NCBI GenBank assembly: GCA_947396885.1
Contig: OX377202.1
Coordinates: forward strand, 109,138,221 to 109,202,220
Reading direction: 5' to 3'
Source: Heligmosomoides polygyrus polygyrus
Taxonomy: Eukaryota; Nematoda; Chromadorea; Rhabditida; Heligmosomidae
DNA length: 64,000 nt
This document shows, piece after piece, positions 39,701 through 50,295 of the stretch; position 1 is the stretch's first letter, and the number at the start of each line of letters is the position of its first letter. The notes beneath the pieces were generated by a model, which saw nothing but the letters and a program-made list of their open reading frames with translations, did no database searches and had not been told where the DNA came from. The position numbers were made by a program, and so were the translations under genes.

Positions 39701-42450
39701 ATCAACAGATCGCGGCCTGCCAGTGTGATATTCGTGATCTGCACCCCTAATTACATCCGTACGCAAAGTTTGGGCGCGATCCGAGACGACGACCGGACGC
39801 GAAATTCGCGACATCGATTTTGCAGATCAACAGATCGCGGCCTGCCAGTGTGATATTCATGATCTGCACCCCTATTTACATCCGTACGCAAAGTTTGGGC
39901 GCGATCCGAGGCGACGACCGAACACGAAATTCGCGATATCGGTTCCGCAGATCAACAGACCGTGACCTGCCAGTGTGATATTCGTGATCTACACCCCTAA
40001 TTACATCCGTACGCAAAGTTTGGGCGCGATCCGAGACGACGACCGAACACGAAATTCGCGACATCGGTTCTGCAGATCAACAGACCGTGACCTGCCAGTG
40101 TGATATTTGTGATCTACACCCCTATTTACGTCCGTACGCAAAGTTTGGGCGCGATCCGAGACGACGACCGAACGCGAAATTCGCGACATCGGTTCTGCAG
40201 ATCAACAGATCGTGACCTGCCAGTGTGATATTCGTGATCTACACCCCTAATTACATCCGTACGCAAAGTTTGGGCGCGATCCGAGACGACGACCGAACAC
40301 GAAATTCGCGACATCGGTTCTGCAGATCAACAGACCGTGACCTGCCAGTGTGATATTTGTGATCTACACCCCTATTTACGTCCGTACGCAAAGTTTGGGC
40401 GCGATCCGAGACGACGACCGAACACGAAATTCGCGACATCGGTTCTGCAGATCAACAGATCGTGACCTGCCAGTGTGATATTCGTGATCTACACCCCTAA
40501 TTACATCCGCACGCAAAGTTTGGGCGCGATCCGAAACGACGACCGGACGCGAAATTCGCGACATCGATTTTGCAGATCAACAGATCGTGACCTGCCAGTG
40601 TGATATTCGTGATCAACACCCCTAATTACGTCCGTACGCAAAGTTTGGGCGCGATCCGAGACGACGACCGAACACGAAATTCGCGACATCGGTTCTGCAG
40701 ATCAACAGACCGTGACCTGCCAGTGTGATATTTGTGATCTACACCCCTATTTACGTCCGTACCCAAAGTTTGGGCGCGATCCGAGACGACGACCGAACAC
40801 GAAATTCGCGACATCGGTTCTGCAGATCAACAGATCGTGACCAGCCAGTGTGATATTCGTGATCTACACCCCTAATTACATCCGCACGCAAAGTTTGGGC
40901 GCGATCCGAAACGACGACCGGACGCGAAATTCGCGACATCGATTTTGCAGATCAACAGATCGCGGCCTGCCAGTGTGATATTCGTGATCTGCACCCCTAT
41001 TTACATCCGTACGCAAAGTTTGGGCGCGATCCGAGGCGACGACCGAACACGAAGTTCGCGACATCGGTTCGCAGATCAACAGATCGTGACCTGCCAGTGT
41101 GATATTCGTGATCTACACCCCTAATTACATCCGTACGCAAAGTTTGGGCGCGATCCGAGACGACGACCGAACACGAAATTCGCGATATCGGTTCCGCAGA
41201 TCAACAGACCGTGACCTGCCAGTGTGATATTCGTGATCTACACCCCTAATTACATCCGTACGCAAAGTTTGGGCGCGATCCGAGACGACGACCGAACACG
41301 AAATTCGCGATATCGGTTCGCAGATCAACAGATCGTGACCTGCCAGTGTGATATTCGTGATCTACACCCCTAATTACATCCGTACGCAAAGTTTGGGCGC
41401 GATCCGAGACGACGACCGAACACGAAATTCGCGATATCGGTTCCGCAGATCAACAGACCGTGACCTGCCAGTGTGATATTCGTGATCTACACCCCTAATT
41501 ACATCCGTACGCAAAGTTTGGGCGCGATCCGAGACGACGACCGTACACGAAATTCGCGATATCGGTTCCGCAGATCAACAGACCGTGACCAGCCAGTGTG
41601 ATATTCGTGATCAACACCCCTAATTACGTCCGTACGCAAAGTTTGGGCGCGATCCGAGACGACGACCGAACACGAAATTCGCGACATCGGTTCTGCAGAT
41701 CAACAGACCGTGACCTGCCAGTGTGATATTTGTGATCTACACCCCTATTTACGTCCGTACGCAAAGTTTGGGCGCGATCCGAGACGACGACCGAACACGA
41801 AATTCGCGACATCGGTTCTGCAGATCAACAGATCGTGACCTGCCAGTGTGATATTCGTGATCTACACCCCTAATTACATCCGCACGCAAAGTTTGGGCGC
41901 GATCCGAAACGACGACCGGACGCGAAATTCGCGACATCGATTTTGCAGATCAACAGATCGTGACCTGCCAGTGTGATATTCGTGATCAACACCCCTAATT
42001 ACGTCCGTACGCAAAGTTTGGGCGCGATCCGAGACGACGACCGAACACGAAATTCGCGACATCGGTTCTGCAGATCAACAGACCGTGACCTGCCAGTGTG
42101 ATATTTGTGATCTACACCCCTATTTACGTCCGTACGCAAAGTTTGGGCGCGATCCGAGACGACGACCGAACACGAAATTCGCGACATCGGTTCTGCAGAT
42201 CAACAGATCGTGACCTGCCAGTGTGATATTCGTGATCTACACCCCTAATTACATCCGCACGCAAAGTTTGGGCGCGATCCGAAACGACGACCGGACGCGA
42301 AATTCGCGACATCGATTTTGCAGATCAACAGATCGTGACCAGCCAGTGTGATATTCGTGATCTACACCCCTATTTACATCCGTACGCAAAGTTTGGGCGC
42401 GATCCGAGACGTCGACCGGACGCGAAATTCGCGACATCGATTTTGCAGAT
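33760..42450. repeat. Overlapping 3,497- and 2,998-bp higher-order repeats
   Basis: Variants from about 33.76-37.1 kb recur 3,497 bp downstream (for example ACACTGCTAATT at 34,869 and 38,366, and CATCCGTTCGCAAAG near 34,763 and 38,260). Variants from about 37.6-39.5 kb recur again after 2,998 bp. The third copy has the normal ACACCCCTAATT and CGTACGCAAAG at the places where the first two share private changes. Confidence 0.8.
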
Positions 42451-44612
42451 CAACAGATCGCGGCCTGCCAGTGTGATATTCGTGATCTGCACCCCTAATT
42501 ACATCCGTACGCAAAGTTTGGGCGCGATCCGAGACGACGACCGGACGCGAAATTCGCGACATCGGTTCTGCAGATCAACAGATCGTGACCTGCCAGTGTG
42601 ATATTCGTGATCTACACCCCTATTTACATCCGTACGCAAAGTTTGGGCGCGATCCGAGACGTCGACCGGACGCGAAATTCGCGACACCGATTTTGCAGAT
42701 CAACAGATCGCGGCCTGCCAGTGTGATATTCGTGATCTGCGCCCCTAATTACATCCGTACGCAAAGTTTGGGCGCGATCCGAGACGACGACCGGACGCGA
42801 AATTCGCGACATCGATTTTGCAGATCAACAGATCGCGGCCTGCCAGTGTGATATTCGTGATCTGCACCCCTATTTACATCCGTACGCAAAGTTTGGGCGC
42901 GATCCGAGGCGACGACCGAACACGAAATTCGCGACATCGGTTCGCAGATCAACAGATCGTGACCTGCCAGTGTGATATTCGTGATCTACACCCCTAATTA
43001 CATCCGTACGCAAAGTTTGGGCGCGATCCGAGACGACGACCGAACACGAAATTCGCGACATCGGTTCTGCAGATCAACAGACCGTGACCTGCCAGTGTGA
43101 TATTTGTGATCTACACCCCTATTTACGTCCGTACCCAAAGTTTGGGCGCGATCCGAGACGACGACCGAACACGAAATTCGCGACATCGGTTCTGCAGATC
43201 AACAGATCGTGACCTGCCAGTGTGATATTCGTGATCTACACCCCTAATTACATCCGCACGCAAAGTTTGGGCGCGATCCGAAACGACGACCGGACGCGAA
43301 ATTCGCGACATCGATTTTGCAGATCAACAGATCGTGACCTGCCAGTGTGATATTCGTGATCAACACCCCTAATTACGTCCGTACGCAAAGTTTGGGCGCG
43401 ATCCGAGACGACGACCGAACACGAAATTCGCGACATCGGTTCTGCAGATCAACAGACCGTGACCTGCCAGTGTGATATTTGTGATCTACACCCCTATTTA
43501 CGTCCGTACGCAAAGTTTGGGCGCGATCCGAGACGACGACCGAACACGAAATTCGCGACATCGGTTCTGCAGATCAACAGATCGTGACCTGCCAGTGTGA
43601 TATTCGTGATCTACACCCCTAATTACATCCGCACGCAAAGTTTGGGCGCGATCCGAGACGACGACCGAACACGAAATTCGCGACATCGGTTCTGCAGATC
43701 AACAGACCGTGACCTGCCAGTGTGATATTTGTGATCTACACCCCTATTTACGTCCGTACGCAAAGTTTGGGCGCGATCCGAGACGACGACCGAACACGAA
43801 ATTCGCGACATCGGTTCTGCAGATCAACAGATCGTGACCTGCCAGTGTGATATTCGTGATCTACACCCCTAATTACATCCGCACGCAAAGTTTGGGCGCG
43901 ATCCGAAACGACGACCGGACGCGAAATTCGCGACATCGATTTTGCAGATCAACAGATCGTGACCAGCCAGTGTGATATTCGTGATCTACACCCCTATTTA
44001 CATCCGTACGCAAAGTTTGGGCGCGATCCGAGACGTCGACCGGACGCGAAATTCGCGACATCGATTTTGCAGATCAACAGATCGCGGCCTGCCAGTGTGA
44101 TATTCGTGATCTGCACCCCTAATTACATCCGTACGCAAAGTTTGGGCGCGATCCGAGACGACGACCGGACGCGAAATTCGCGACATCGGTTCTGCAGATC
44201 AACAGATCGTGACCTGCCAGTGTGATATTCGTGATCTACACCCCTATTTACATCCGTACGCAAAGTTTGGGCGCGATCCGAGACGTCGACCGGACGCGAA
44301 ATTCGCGACATCGATTTTGCAGATCAACAGATCGTGACCAGCCAGTGTGATATTCGTGATCTACACCCCTATTTACATCCGTACGCAAAGTTTGGGCGCG
44401 ATCCGAGACGACGACCGGACGCGAAGTTCGCGACATCGAATTTGCAGATCAACAGATCGTGACCTGCCAGTGTGATATTCGTGATCTACTCTCCTAACTG
44501 CTCCCCTCTGTGGACGTAAACAAAAATCAATGTGTTTATTGCAATAAAAATACAACCTAATCGTAAACTGCTCTGTACGTTCCGTATGACGAAGATATCT
44601 ACAGCTTTAAAA

Positions 44613-45002
44613 TCACAGTACACTGATGTTCGTTGTTCTACTCTTCGCGGCTAACAGCAAAGGCAGTTCTCCTGCCGAGTTCCGGAACGAGTCCACCCGC
44701 TGGCGCAGGCGGGAGGAGGCGCTTCTGATGCGGATCTGCTCGACCACGGCAGAGGTACGCGCTTAGGTAGAGGCTGTGGAAGTGCGGGTCAGGCTGGTTT
44801 GTAGCTTCGCAACATCGTCTCTTCCTCGTTCCTGTCGCCGCCTAGTTGGCTGTGGATGAGGTCCGGCACGGGTCCGATGACCTTCCGGAAGCCGAAACCG
44901 AGCAGCGGATTCGAACGCGCCCACATCGACGGCACCGTCGTCGCTCGCGGAGTCGGACGAATCAACACCAGAGAGTGCAGCAGGTAGATCTGCTCCGAGA
45001 AG
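44613..45002 (-). pseudogene. GC-rich coding-like remnant, family unknown
   Basis: On the minus strand a strong acceptor (TTCTTTTTCCAG, AG at 45003-45004) precedes a frame of 79 codons. It contains VDSSDSASDDGAVDVGAFES, an Arg-rich stretch and DDVAKLQTSLTRTSTAS. It meets TAA at 44763-44765 and then stays open for 49 more codons (VVEQIRIRSASSRLRQRVDS) to TGA 44613-44615. The Asp/Ser-rich then Arg-rich order looks like real protein. A second frame over the same DNA (44789-45058) is also open, so the choice is uncertain. A broken gene end or a coding fragment captured beside the satellite are the main options. I do not recognise the protein. Confidence 0.35.
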
Positions 45003-45589
45003 CTGGAAAAAGAACGTTTCCGACCGCTGTGAAACGCACCGAAGGTACTATCGAACAAAATTAATTAATTAATGGTAGATCGATAAATTCAATGCCAATA
45101 ATTATCCGTTTTGGACGGTTTTACTTCTCCACAGCTGACTGCTGATGCGAAAATAGTGACCGATGAGCAGATAACGCATAATTCAAACGGTCAGTATCGA
45201 TCGAGACCATCGATATTTTCTTATTGTTTACCGTTTGAAACGTATTTTATTAAAAATGATGCTCACTTGAAAAAAGTGGTGGCCGTTGTTTACCAAAAAG
45301 GGACAATATCGACCAAAAAGATTCGTTGCAGTATTCGTCTGTGCGTACATCTATGCGTCCATCCAAGCAAAAATAATGGCCACTGACTGATACTGGCAGA
45401 ACACTTAGATTTTTTACAACTGTTGACCGGCTGAGCTTTGTGAAAAGTTGACCTCTTCGATCGGCAGATCACTAAGAATCCGTTTGTGTGTCTGTCCTTG
45501 AGTCCACGCACGCAAAATTAGTGACCACCAGACGCCATATGTTTAGGCAATACCAGTCAGTAAGCGTTTATACTTCTTCATTCCCCTTT

Positions 45590-46037
45590 CTCAAAAAATG
45601 AGAACTTTATAAAATTTCGAGCAACGTGTTCACTTACTGTGTAGGTGAGTTAAAACTTCAAAGTGCTAAACAAAGGGATTGTGCCATGCCGTTGTCCAAG
45701 ACGTCGCAATTTTTATTTGATTGATAGCAAAATTTCTGTCTGTATCGAGTTTCACATCTGTAGACGACACGACAAGTAAGAAAGAGACGACAGTTGTAAG
45801 AAACGCGCATATCTTCACTTTGATGCTTTAATTTGAGCAGCATTTACACTACCAATCAATGAAACATCGCGACCAGCCTTTCGAGTGCACGGCGCGATCT
45901 CTCCTTTTAATGCTCCAATTGATCACTGCTCTGCTGTGCGCTAAAACAAAATTCAAAACTAAATTTAACTCACTATTTTTCACCTAGAAAATAAAGAACT
46001 TCACGAAATGATTATACTCAACCGGTCAGCTGAACTA
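45590..46037. repeat. Foldback family F, copy 1
   Basis: The left part (…GCAATTTTTATTTGATTGATAG…, 45705-45726) and the right part (TTTACACTACCAATCAATGA, about 45,844) are inverted copies of one another, separated by a loop. Similar arms with GATCGCGCCACGCACTCG / GAGTGCATGGCGCG recur near 47,400, 48,420, 52,450, 52,640, 55,935, 56,340 and 63,940. Diverged and non-coding; transposon class unknown. Confidence 0.55.
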
Positions 46038-47090
46038 TTAGGTTGTCCCATAAGTCTTCGCCTTTTTTTCAACGATTAACTGCAGATTTCACCGGCGGTC
46101 TCTTGTATAGCGCTGCACAGCTTTCGGAAGAGAATGATTTGCTCTACCAGATCATGTGCTGCATTTCTTTTCTCATCATGAATTTTGTTAATTTTTAGGT
46201 CGTTGAAGTGAAGAGTGAAAAAGTGAAAAAGTAGCCATTTGCGCACTTGTTCTCTCCGCTTAGGTTAGTAATTTTTTGCGCAGTTTTTTATAGCATTTGA
46301 AAGACAATGTTCTGTTCTAGAAGAATATGTGTTGGTCCTATTTTTTCACTTGCTCTTTATTGATTTTTAGGCCATCAAATTGGGAATTCCGACATTCCCG
46401 TCCAAATTTTTATCAAAACTCCGGTTCTGTGGTTGGACTTTTTTGCTTGGTGTCATATGTCGTTCGGAAGAGGATGTCTTGCTCAGTAAGAATTTGTGTC
46501 GCGTTTATTGACTCACGCTGATTTCTGTCGAATATCAACAACTGAGGAAGGAGAAGGAGTTGTTGGTGAAGACGATTTTTCTCTTTTTGGCATTTTGTTG
46601 ATATTCAATAGAAATCAATAAACGCGACACATGTTCTTATAGAGCAAGACATTCTCTTTCGAACGACGTATAACACAAATCCAAAAAATTCCAACCACAG
46701 AGCAGGAGCTGTCGGCAAAAACAACCATCCCCCTTCGGACGTCCCAATTTGATGACCTAAAAATCAATAAACGACAAATGAGCTAATAGCACTAACACAT
46801 ATTCTTGTAGCACAGAACATTGTCTTCCAAACGCTATTAAAAACTGTGCAAAAAAATTACAAACCTAAGCGGAGAGAACAAGTGCGCCAATGGCTACTTT
46901 TTCACTTTTTCACTTTTCACATCAACGACCTAAAAATTGACAAAATTCATGATGAAGAAAGAAATGCAATACGTGTTCTGATAGAGCAAATCATTCTCTT
47001 TCGAACGCTATGCAGCGCTATGCAAGAGACCGCCGGCGAAATCTGCAGTGAATCGTTGAAAAAACGGCGGGGACTTATGGGACAACCTAA
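46038..47090. mobile_element. 1,053-bp TA-flanked foldback element
   Basis: The ends are TTAGGTTGTCCCATAAGTC and GACTTATGGGACAACCTAA (one mismatch inside), flanked by TA (46036-46037, 47091-47092). The two arms, each about 500 bp, are inverted copies of each other over almost their full length, leaving a loop of about 50 bp near 46,542-46,594. Terminal sequence and TA target place it in the Tc1/mariner superfamily. The open frames inside are not conserved between copies, so it is non-autonomous. A transcript would form a 500-bp double strand. Confidence 0.85.
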
Positions 47091-47645
47091 TAAATATTTT
47101 AACGAAAGTTATATACCAAAATACCAAATGTTTTTGTTACAAAAAAATTACGCCAACTTGGAGAGTTTGTACTTTAACCTACAAGGAGCGCTCGTTTCTA
47201 TTTGGAAGGCGTTTTGTTGATATTGATTTATTGATTTCGAAAGTCTTAGGCTAGCTTAGAAGAGTTTCCATTTTGATGTGAAGTGTCCAGTTTAACATGA
47301 ATATAGTATATATATATATTTAATTTTGAAAGAAAAAACTATGACTGAAACCTTCTTTTAAAGAGCAGGAAGGCGGCTATCTTCTGTTGCCAAAACAGAG
47401 ATCGCGCCACGCTCTCGTCCGAAACTTCGCGATTTTTATTCGGTTGATAGAAAAATTTCCGTTTGCATGCGTTTTCACAACTGCACACGGTGCAACATAA
47501 ACAATTGTAAGAACACGCAATTGAAACAAAAATTAGAAAAAAGCAAAAAACAAAAAACAAATGAAAAAGATCCTTTCTTGCTGCATCTAAACAGTATTTA
47601 CACTAATCTCCAACTTCTCTCTTCTTCAAACCTAGGCATTGTAAG

Positions 47646-48381
47646 TTTTAGTCAGTTTAACTTTCTGTGCCAATACGAGGTTTTAGGTGGATCTTTATTT
47701 AGCAGGGCCTGACGTTTCGACTTCTCGTCGTCTTCAGAGGCCTGAATGTGATGCGTAAGTTTTCATTTGCGCTCTACCCCACCAAGCGCCTTGGCTACCC
47801 ATTTCGGACTTTCCCCACGAACACAAGGGAGGGATCAAGTGGGAGAAACGAACTCACCAACTGGATCCACCGCAAGGGCTGATGTTCGAACACGTCAGTA
47901 AGCCAGTAGGGACGAATGGGGCATACTGCACACCGCTGTTGCCGACCGGTCCTTCTGCAGTTCACAATGGGGCACAAACGACAGAAAGTCACTCACTCGT
48001 AACTCATTAATGAGTGTCTTTCTGTTACGAGAGACTTTCTGCCGTTTGTGCCCCATTCTGAACTGTAGAAGGACCGGTCGGCGACAGCGGTGTGCAGTAT
48101 GCCCCATTCGTCCCTACTGGCTTACTGACGTGGGCGAACATCAGCCCTTGCGACGGATCCAGTTGGTGAGTTCGTTTCTCCGATTTGATCCCTCCCTTGT
48201 GTTCGTGGGGAAAGTCCGAAATGCTAGGGTAGCCAAGGCGCTTGGTGGGGTAGAGCGCAAATGAAAACTTACGCATCACATTCAGGCCTCTGAAGACGAC
48301 GAGAAGTCGAAACGTCAGGCCCTGCTAAATAAAGATCCACCTAAAACCTCGTATTGGCACAGAAAGTTAAACTGACTAAAA
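47646..48381. repeat. 736-bp palindrome inside a family-F repeat
   Basis: Left end TTTTAGTCAGTTTAACTTTC mirrors right end GAAAGTTAAACTGACTAAAA. The arms (about 360 bp each) meet at CATTAATG (48005-48012) and differ only by scattered changes. The flanks are family-F sequence with TATTTACACTA on both sides. Both arms carry the hammerhead-like motif described separately. The opposed open frames on the two arms are mirror images and not genes. Confidence 0.85.
48283..48324 (+). ncRNA. Hammerhead-ribozyme-like motif (right arm)
   Basis: The order of elements fits a type I hammerhead: CAGGCC (48283-48288) for stem I, core CTGAAGA (48290-48296, fitting CUGANGA), stem II CGAC-GAGAA-GTCG (48297-48309), core GAAA (48309-48312), the GTC cleavage triplet (48314-48316), and the stem I partner GGCCCTG (48318-48324). 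Stem III is missing or a single pair, so a monomer would be weak; the last base of GTCG is shared between stem and core. Such minimal motifs are known from Penelope-like retroelements. The mirror copy lies on the minus strand at 47703-47744. Catalysis is not shown. Confidence 0.35.
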
Positions 48382-48781
48382 GTATTTACACTATTAATTA
48401 AATAAACAATGCGACTTGCTTTTCGAGAGCATGGCGCGATCCAGTCTTTCAATACACTGCTCGATTGCTGCCTCGTTGCGTTTCAAAATAAAATTTAATT
48501 CATTATTTTTTCTCAAAAAAATGAAATTTTTATAAATCTATTACAGTTGTTGGGGCAACTGAACTAAGAATTTCAGGGAGAGTTGTACCAATTTTTCATA
48601 CGCAAAAAAATATTTTTAGCGTCTAGGAGAGTCTGTAGTTTAACCTACAAGGAGCTCGTTTCGATTTGGGAGGCGTTCTGTAGATATCGATTTATTGATT
48701 TCAAAAATCTTAGGATTAGGCTGATTGTCCAGTTTGATGTGAAATGTGTTTAGTTTGATTTTAAAAATGTCCAATTTAACA

Positions 48782-48826
48782 TGAAAACGATACAAATAAA
48801 TAAATAAATAAATAAATAAATAAATA
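48782..48826. repeat. (AAAT)n microsatellite
   Basis: Run of AAAT repeats following ATGAAAACGATAC. Similar tails end the related sequences at 55,195 and 56,634 (opposite strand). Confidence 0.9.
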
Positions 48827-48829
48827 CAT

Positions 48830-49784
48830 CCTGGACGGTTGATAAAGATCTTCCAAAAAAGATAATAATCCTGATTAAGGTATTTTATTGTCTTCTCAAA
48901 GGCAAAAGATAATCGTATTATGTAAGCCTTCTCTCCTAGAATCCTTCCTCAACCCGCCCTTTCCTCTCCCTCTTCCGCATCCTATCGGTACAGGATTTAC
49001 TACCCTACAGGGCCCTAGTAGTTCGCGTATAGTAACTGAATTCTTCATTCACAAGGTTGGACTCCCAAAGAGGAAGGGGCCTCAGAGGCCTCATACGCAG
49101 TTCCACTGCTCTTCGGTCGCCAGTACGACTGTTACACCGCGTGGACCGCCGCTCTCTCACCCTTGCACTTCGCTTTCAAAGAGCAGCCTATCAGGCCACG
49201 TTAGACCCAGCTGCAATCGATATTAAGCGTATTGATTGTCGTGGAGCGATCAATAACCTCAAATTTCCTTCAGCCCACTATGTGGTCCTTGAACGTAAAT
49301 AGGGCGCCTGAGAAGGAGTTAACAACGAAGAAAAAGCTGCGGACGAGTGGTTCCTACACTCGCCCAACCCTATTTTCCCAACGTTTCTCCTTATCTGTGA
49401 AAATCGGCGAAATTTCCTCCGGAAAAATCGATCGACATCGTTGTCTCGCAGTCCTCCTGCGTCTCCTCGGCCGCCGAACACGGCCAGACGGCAGACGTGG
49501 CGGGCGACAACACATAACAATAGTTCAGTCGGCCGAAATGCCCAGCACAAACACGCCGTCGCCGTCCGCGAAGAGTGTTGCCTCCTGCTTCGTCTGTCTG
49601 ACTCCCAAGACGCCCCTCCCCCATTCATTTCTTTCCATTTTTTGGCTGTTTTATTGATTCTTAATGTTTCCTTCTCCATTTCCATTGCAGCTGCTCCATC
49701 GTGTTCATCATCTCTTCCGAATCATCCATATCTTTAAGATTTCAAAGCATTAGATCTAGCATATATTTTTCATTTAACATATTA
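48830..49784. other. Non-repetitive stretch without a supported gene
   Basis: 49,390-49,610 is GC-richer than its surroundings and open on both strands (minus 49278-49685, plus 49232-49657). An acceptor-like TTTCCATTGCAG at 49,680-49,690 is followed by a short open run ending in TAA. None of the frames shows a known motif, and strand preference cannot be decided. A decayed or unspliced exon is possible. Confidence 0.35.
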
Positions 49785-49990
49785 GGCTGTCCGGAAAGTT
49801 CTCAGCGTTTTTCTACTATTTTTCATTCGTCTATTGTTAAGATTAAGTAAAAATTCCACTTGCATTGCGCATTAGTGCTACTTTCTCTGCAGAATTTTTC
49901 GCTCTATTTGACTGAATAATTTACGCCTCAACGCTGTTTTATATTTCTGTTCTTGAAGCGCTTACTGACGTATGTCGAAGGAGCATTAAT
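49785..49990 (+). mobile_element. Truncated mariner-type end
   Basis: TA followed by TTAGGCTGTCCGGAAAGTTC resembles a mariner terminal inverted repeat. No matching opposite end was found downstream and no transposase frame remains, so this is a fragment. The 3' limit given is approximate. Confidence 0.35.
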
Positions 49991-50198
49991 TATATATAAT
50001 TTTATGTTAGACCTAGTTTATGTAATAAAGACTATCATCTTCTGCCACATATGAAATAATAATGCGATCATCGCCCCCTGCAGTATCAGTAATTTTGAAG
50101 GATTTTCATTCCATCTATTTTTAACGTTTCATCCGTCCAACCTAAAAATTATACAACTAGTTGGAAGCTAAATCCCAGCAGTTTTTTCAAACAAATTA

Positions 50199-50289
50199 TT
50201 AGATTGTCCCATAAGTCCGTTCTTTTCACCGATTCACTGCGGATTTCGCCGGCGGTCTCTTGCATAGCGCTGCATAGCTTTGGACATAT
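50199..50289 (+). mobile_element. Solo end of the 1-kb foldback element
   Basis: TTAGATTGTCCCATAAGTCC and the next 70 bp (…GCGGATTTCGCCGGCGGTCTCTTGCATAGCGC…) match the arm of the elements at 46038 and 50906, preceded by TA. The copy stops at about 50,289, where family-F sequence begins. Confidence 0.65.
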
Positions 50290-50295
50290 GTGTTC

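Larger units (their letters stand above)
12821..44500. repeat. 125-bp satellite array, ~253 monomers
   Basis: Head-to-tail monomers of 125 bp, with a frequent 124-bp form. Landmarks in order: GCAGATCAACAG, TGCCAGTGTGATATT, GTGATCTACACCCC, ACGCAAAGTTTGGGCGCGAT, CGACGACCG, AAATTCGCGA. The 124/125 difference comes from the junction before GCAG (GGTTCG versus GGTTCCG, GGTTCTG or GATTTTG). A monomer holds about 14 CpG, far denser than the AT-rich DNA outside. The array starts with a decayed unit (CCGACCAAACACAAAATTCG at 12821) and ends with one (CTACTCTCCTAACTG, about 44,488). No other element interrupts it. Monomers differ at a limited set of recurring positions and form higher-order repeats. The many open frames of about 62 and 88 codons are phase artefacts of the repeat. 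A structural or heterochromatic satellite is the simplest reading. Confidence 0.97.

Noticed and set aside
12821..44500. About 200 open frames of 62-95 codons throughout the array
   Set aside because: They repeat with the 125-bp monomer, which is not a multiple of three, so every frame soon hits a stop. The same DNA is read in different frames within one product. They are by-products of a stop-poor GC-rich monomer, not proteins.
12821..44500. CRISPR array
   Set aside because: The units are contiguous 125-bp monomers with variation spread over the whole unit; there are no short identical repeats separated by unique spacers, and the context is eukaryotic.
12821..44500. Telomeric or rDNA repeat
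   Set aside because: No TTAGGC-type repeats and no 5S, 18S or 28S landmarks are present in the monomer.
47895..48264. Similar proteins encoded on both strands
   Set aside because: They are mirror copies from the two arms of the 736-bp palindrome, not a duplicated gene.
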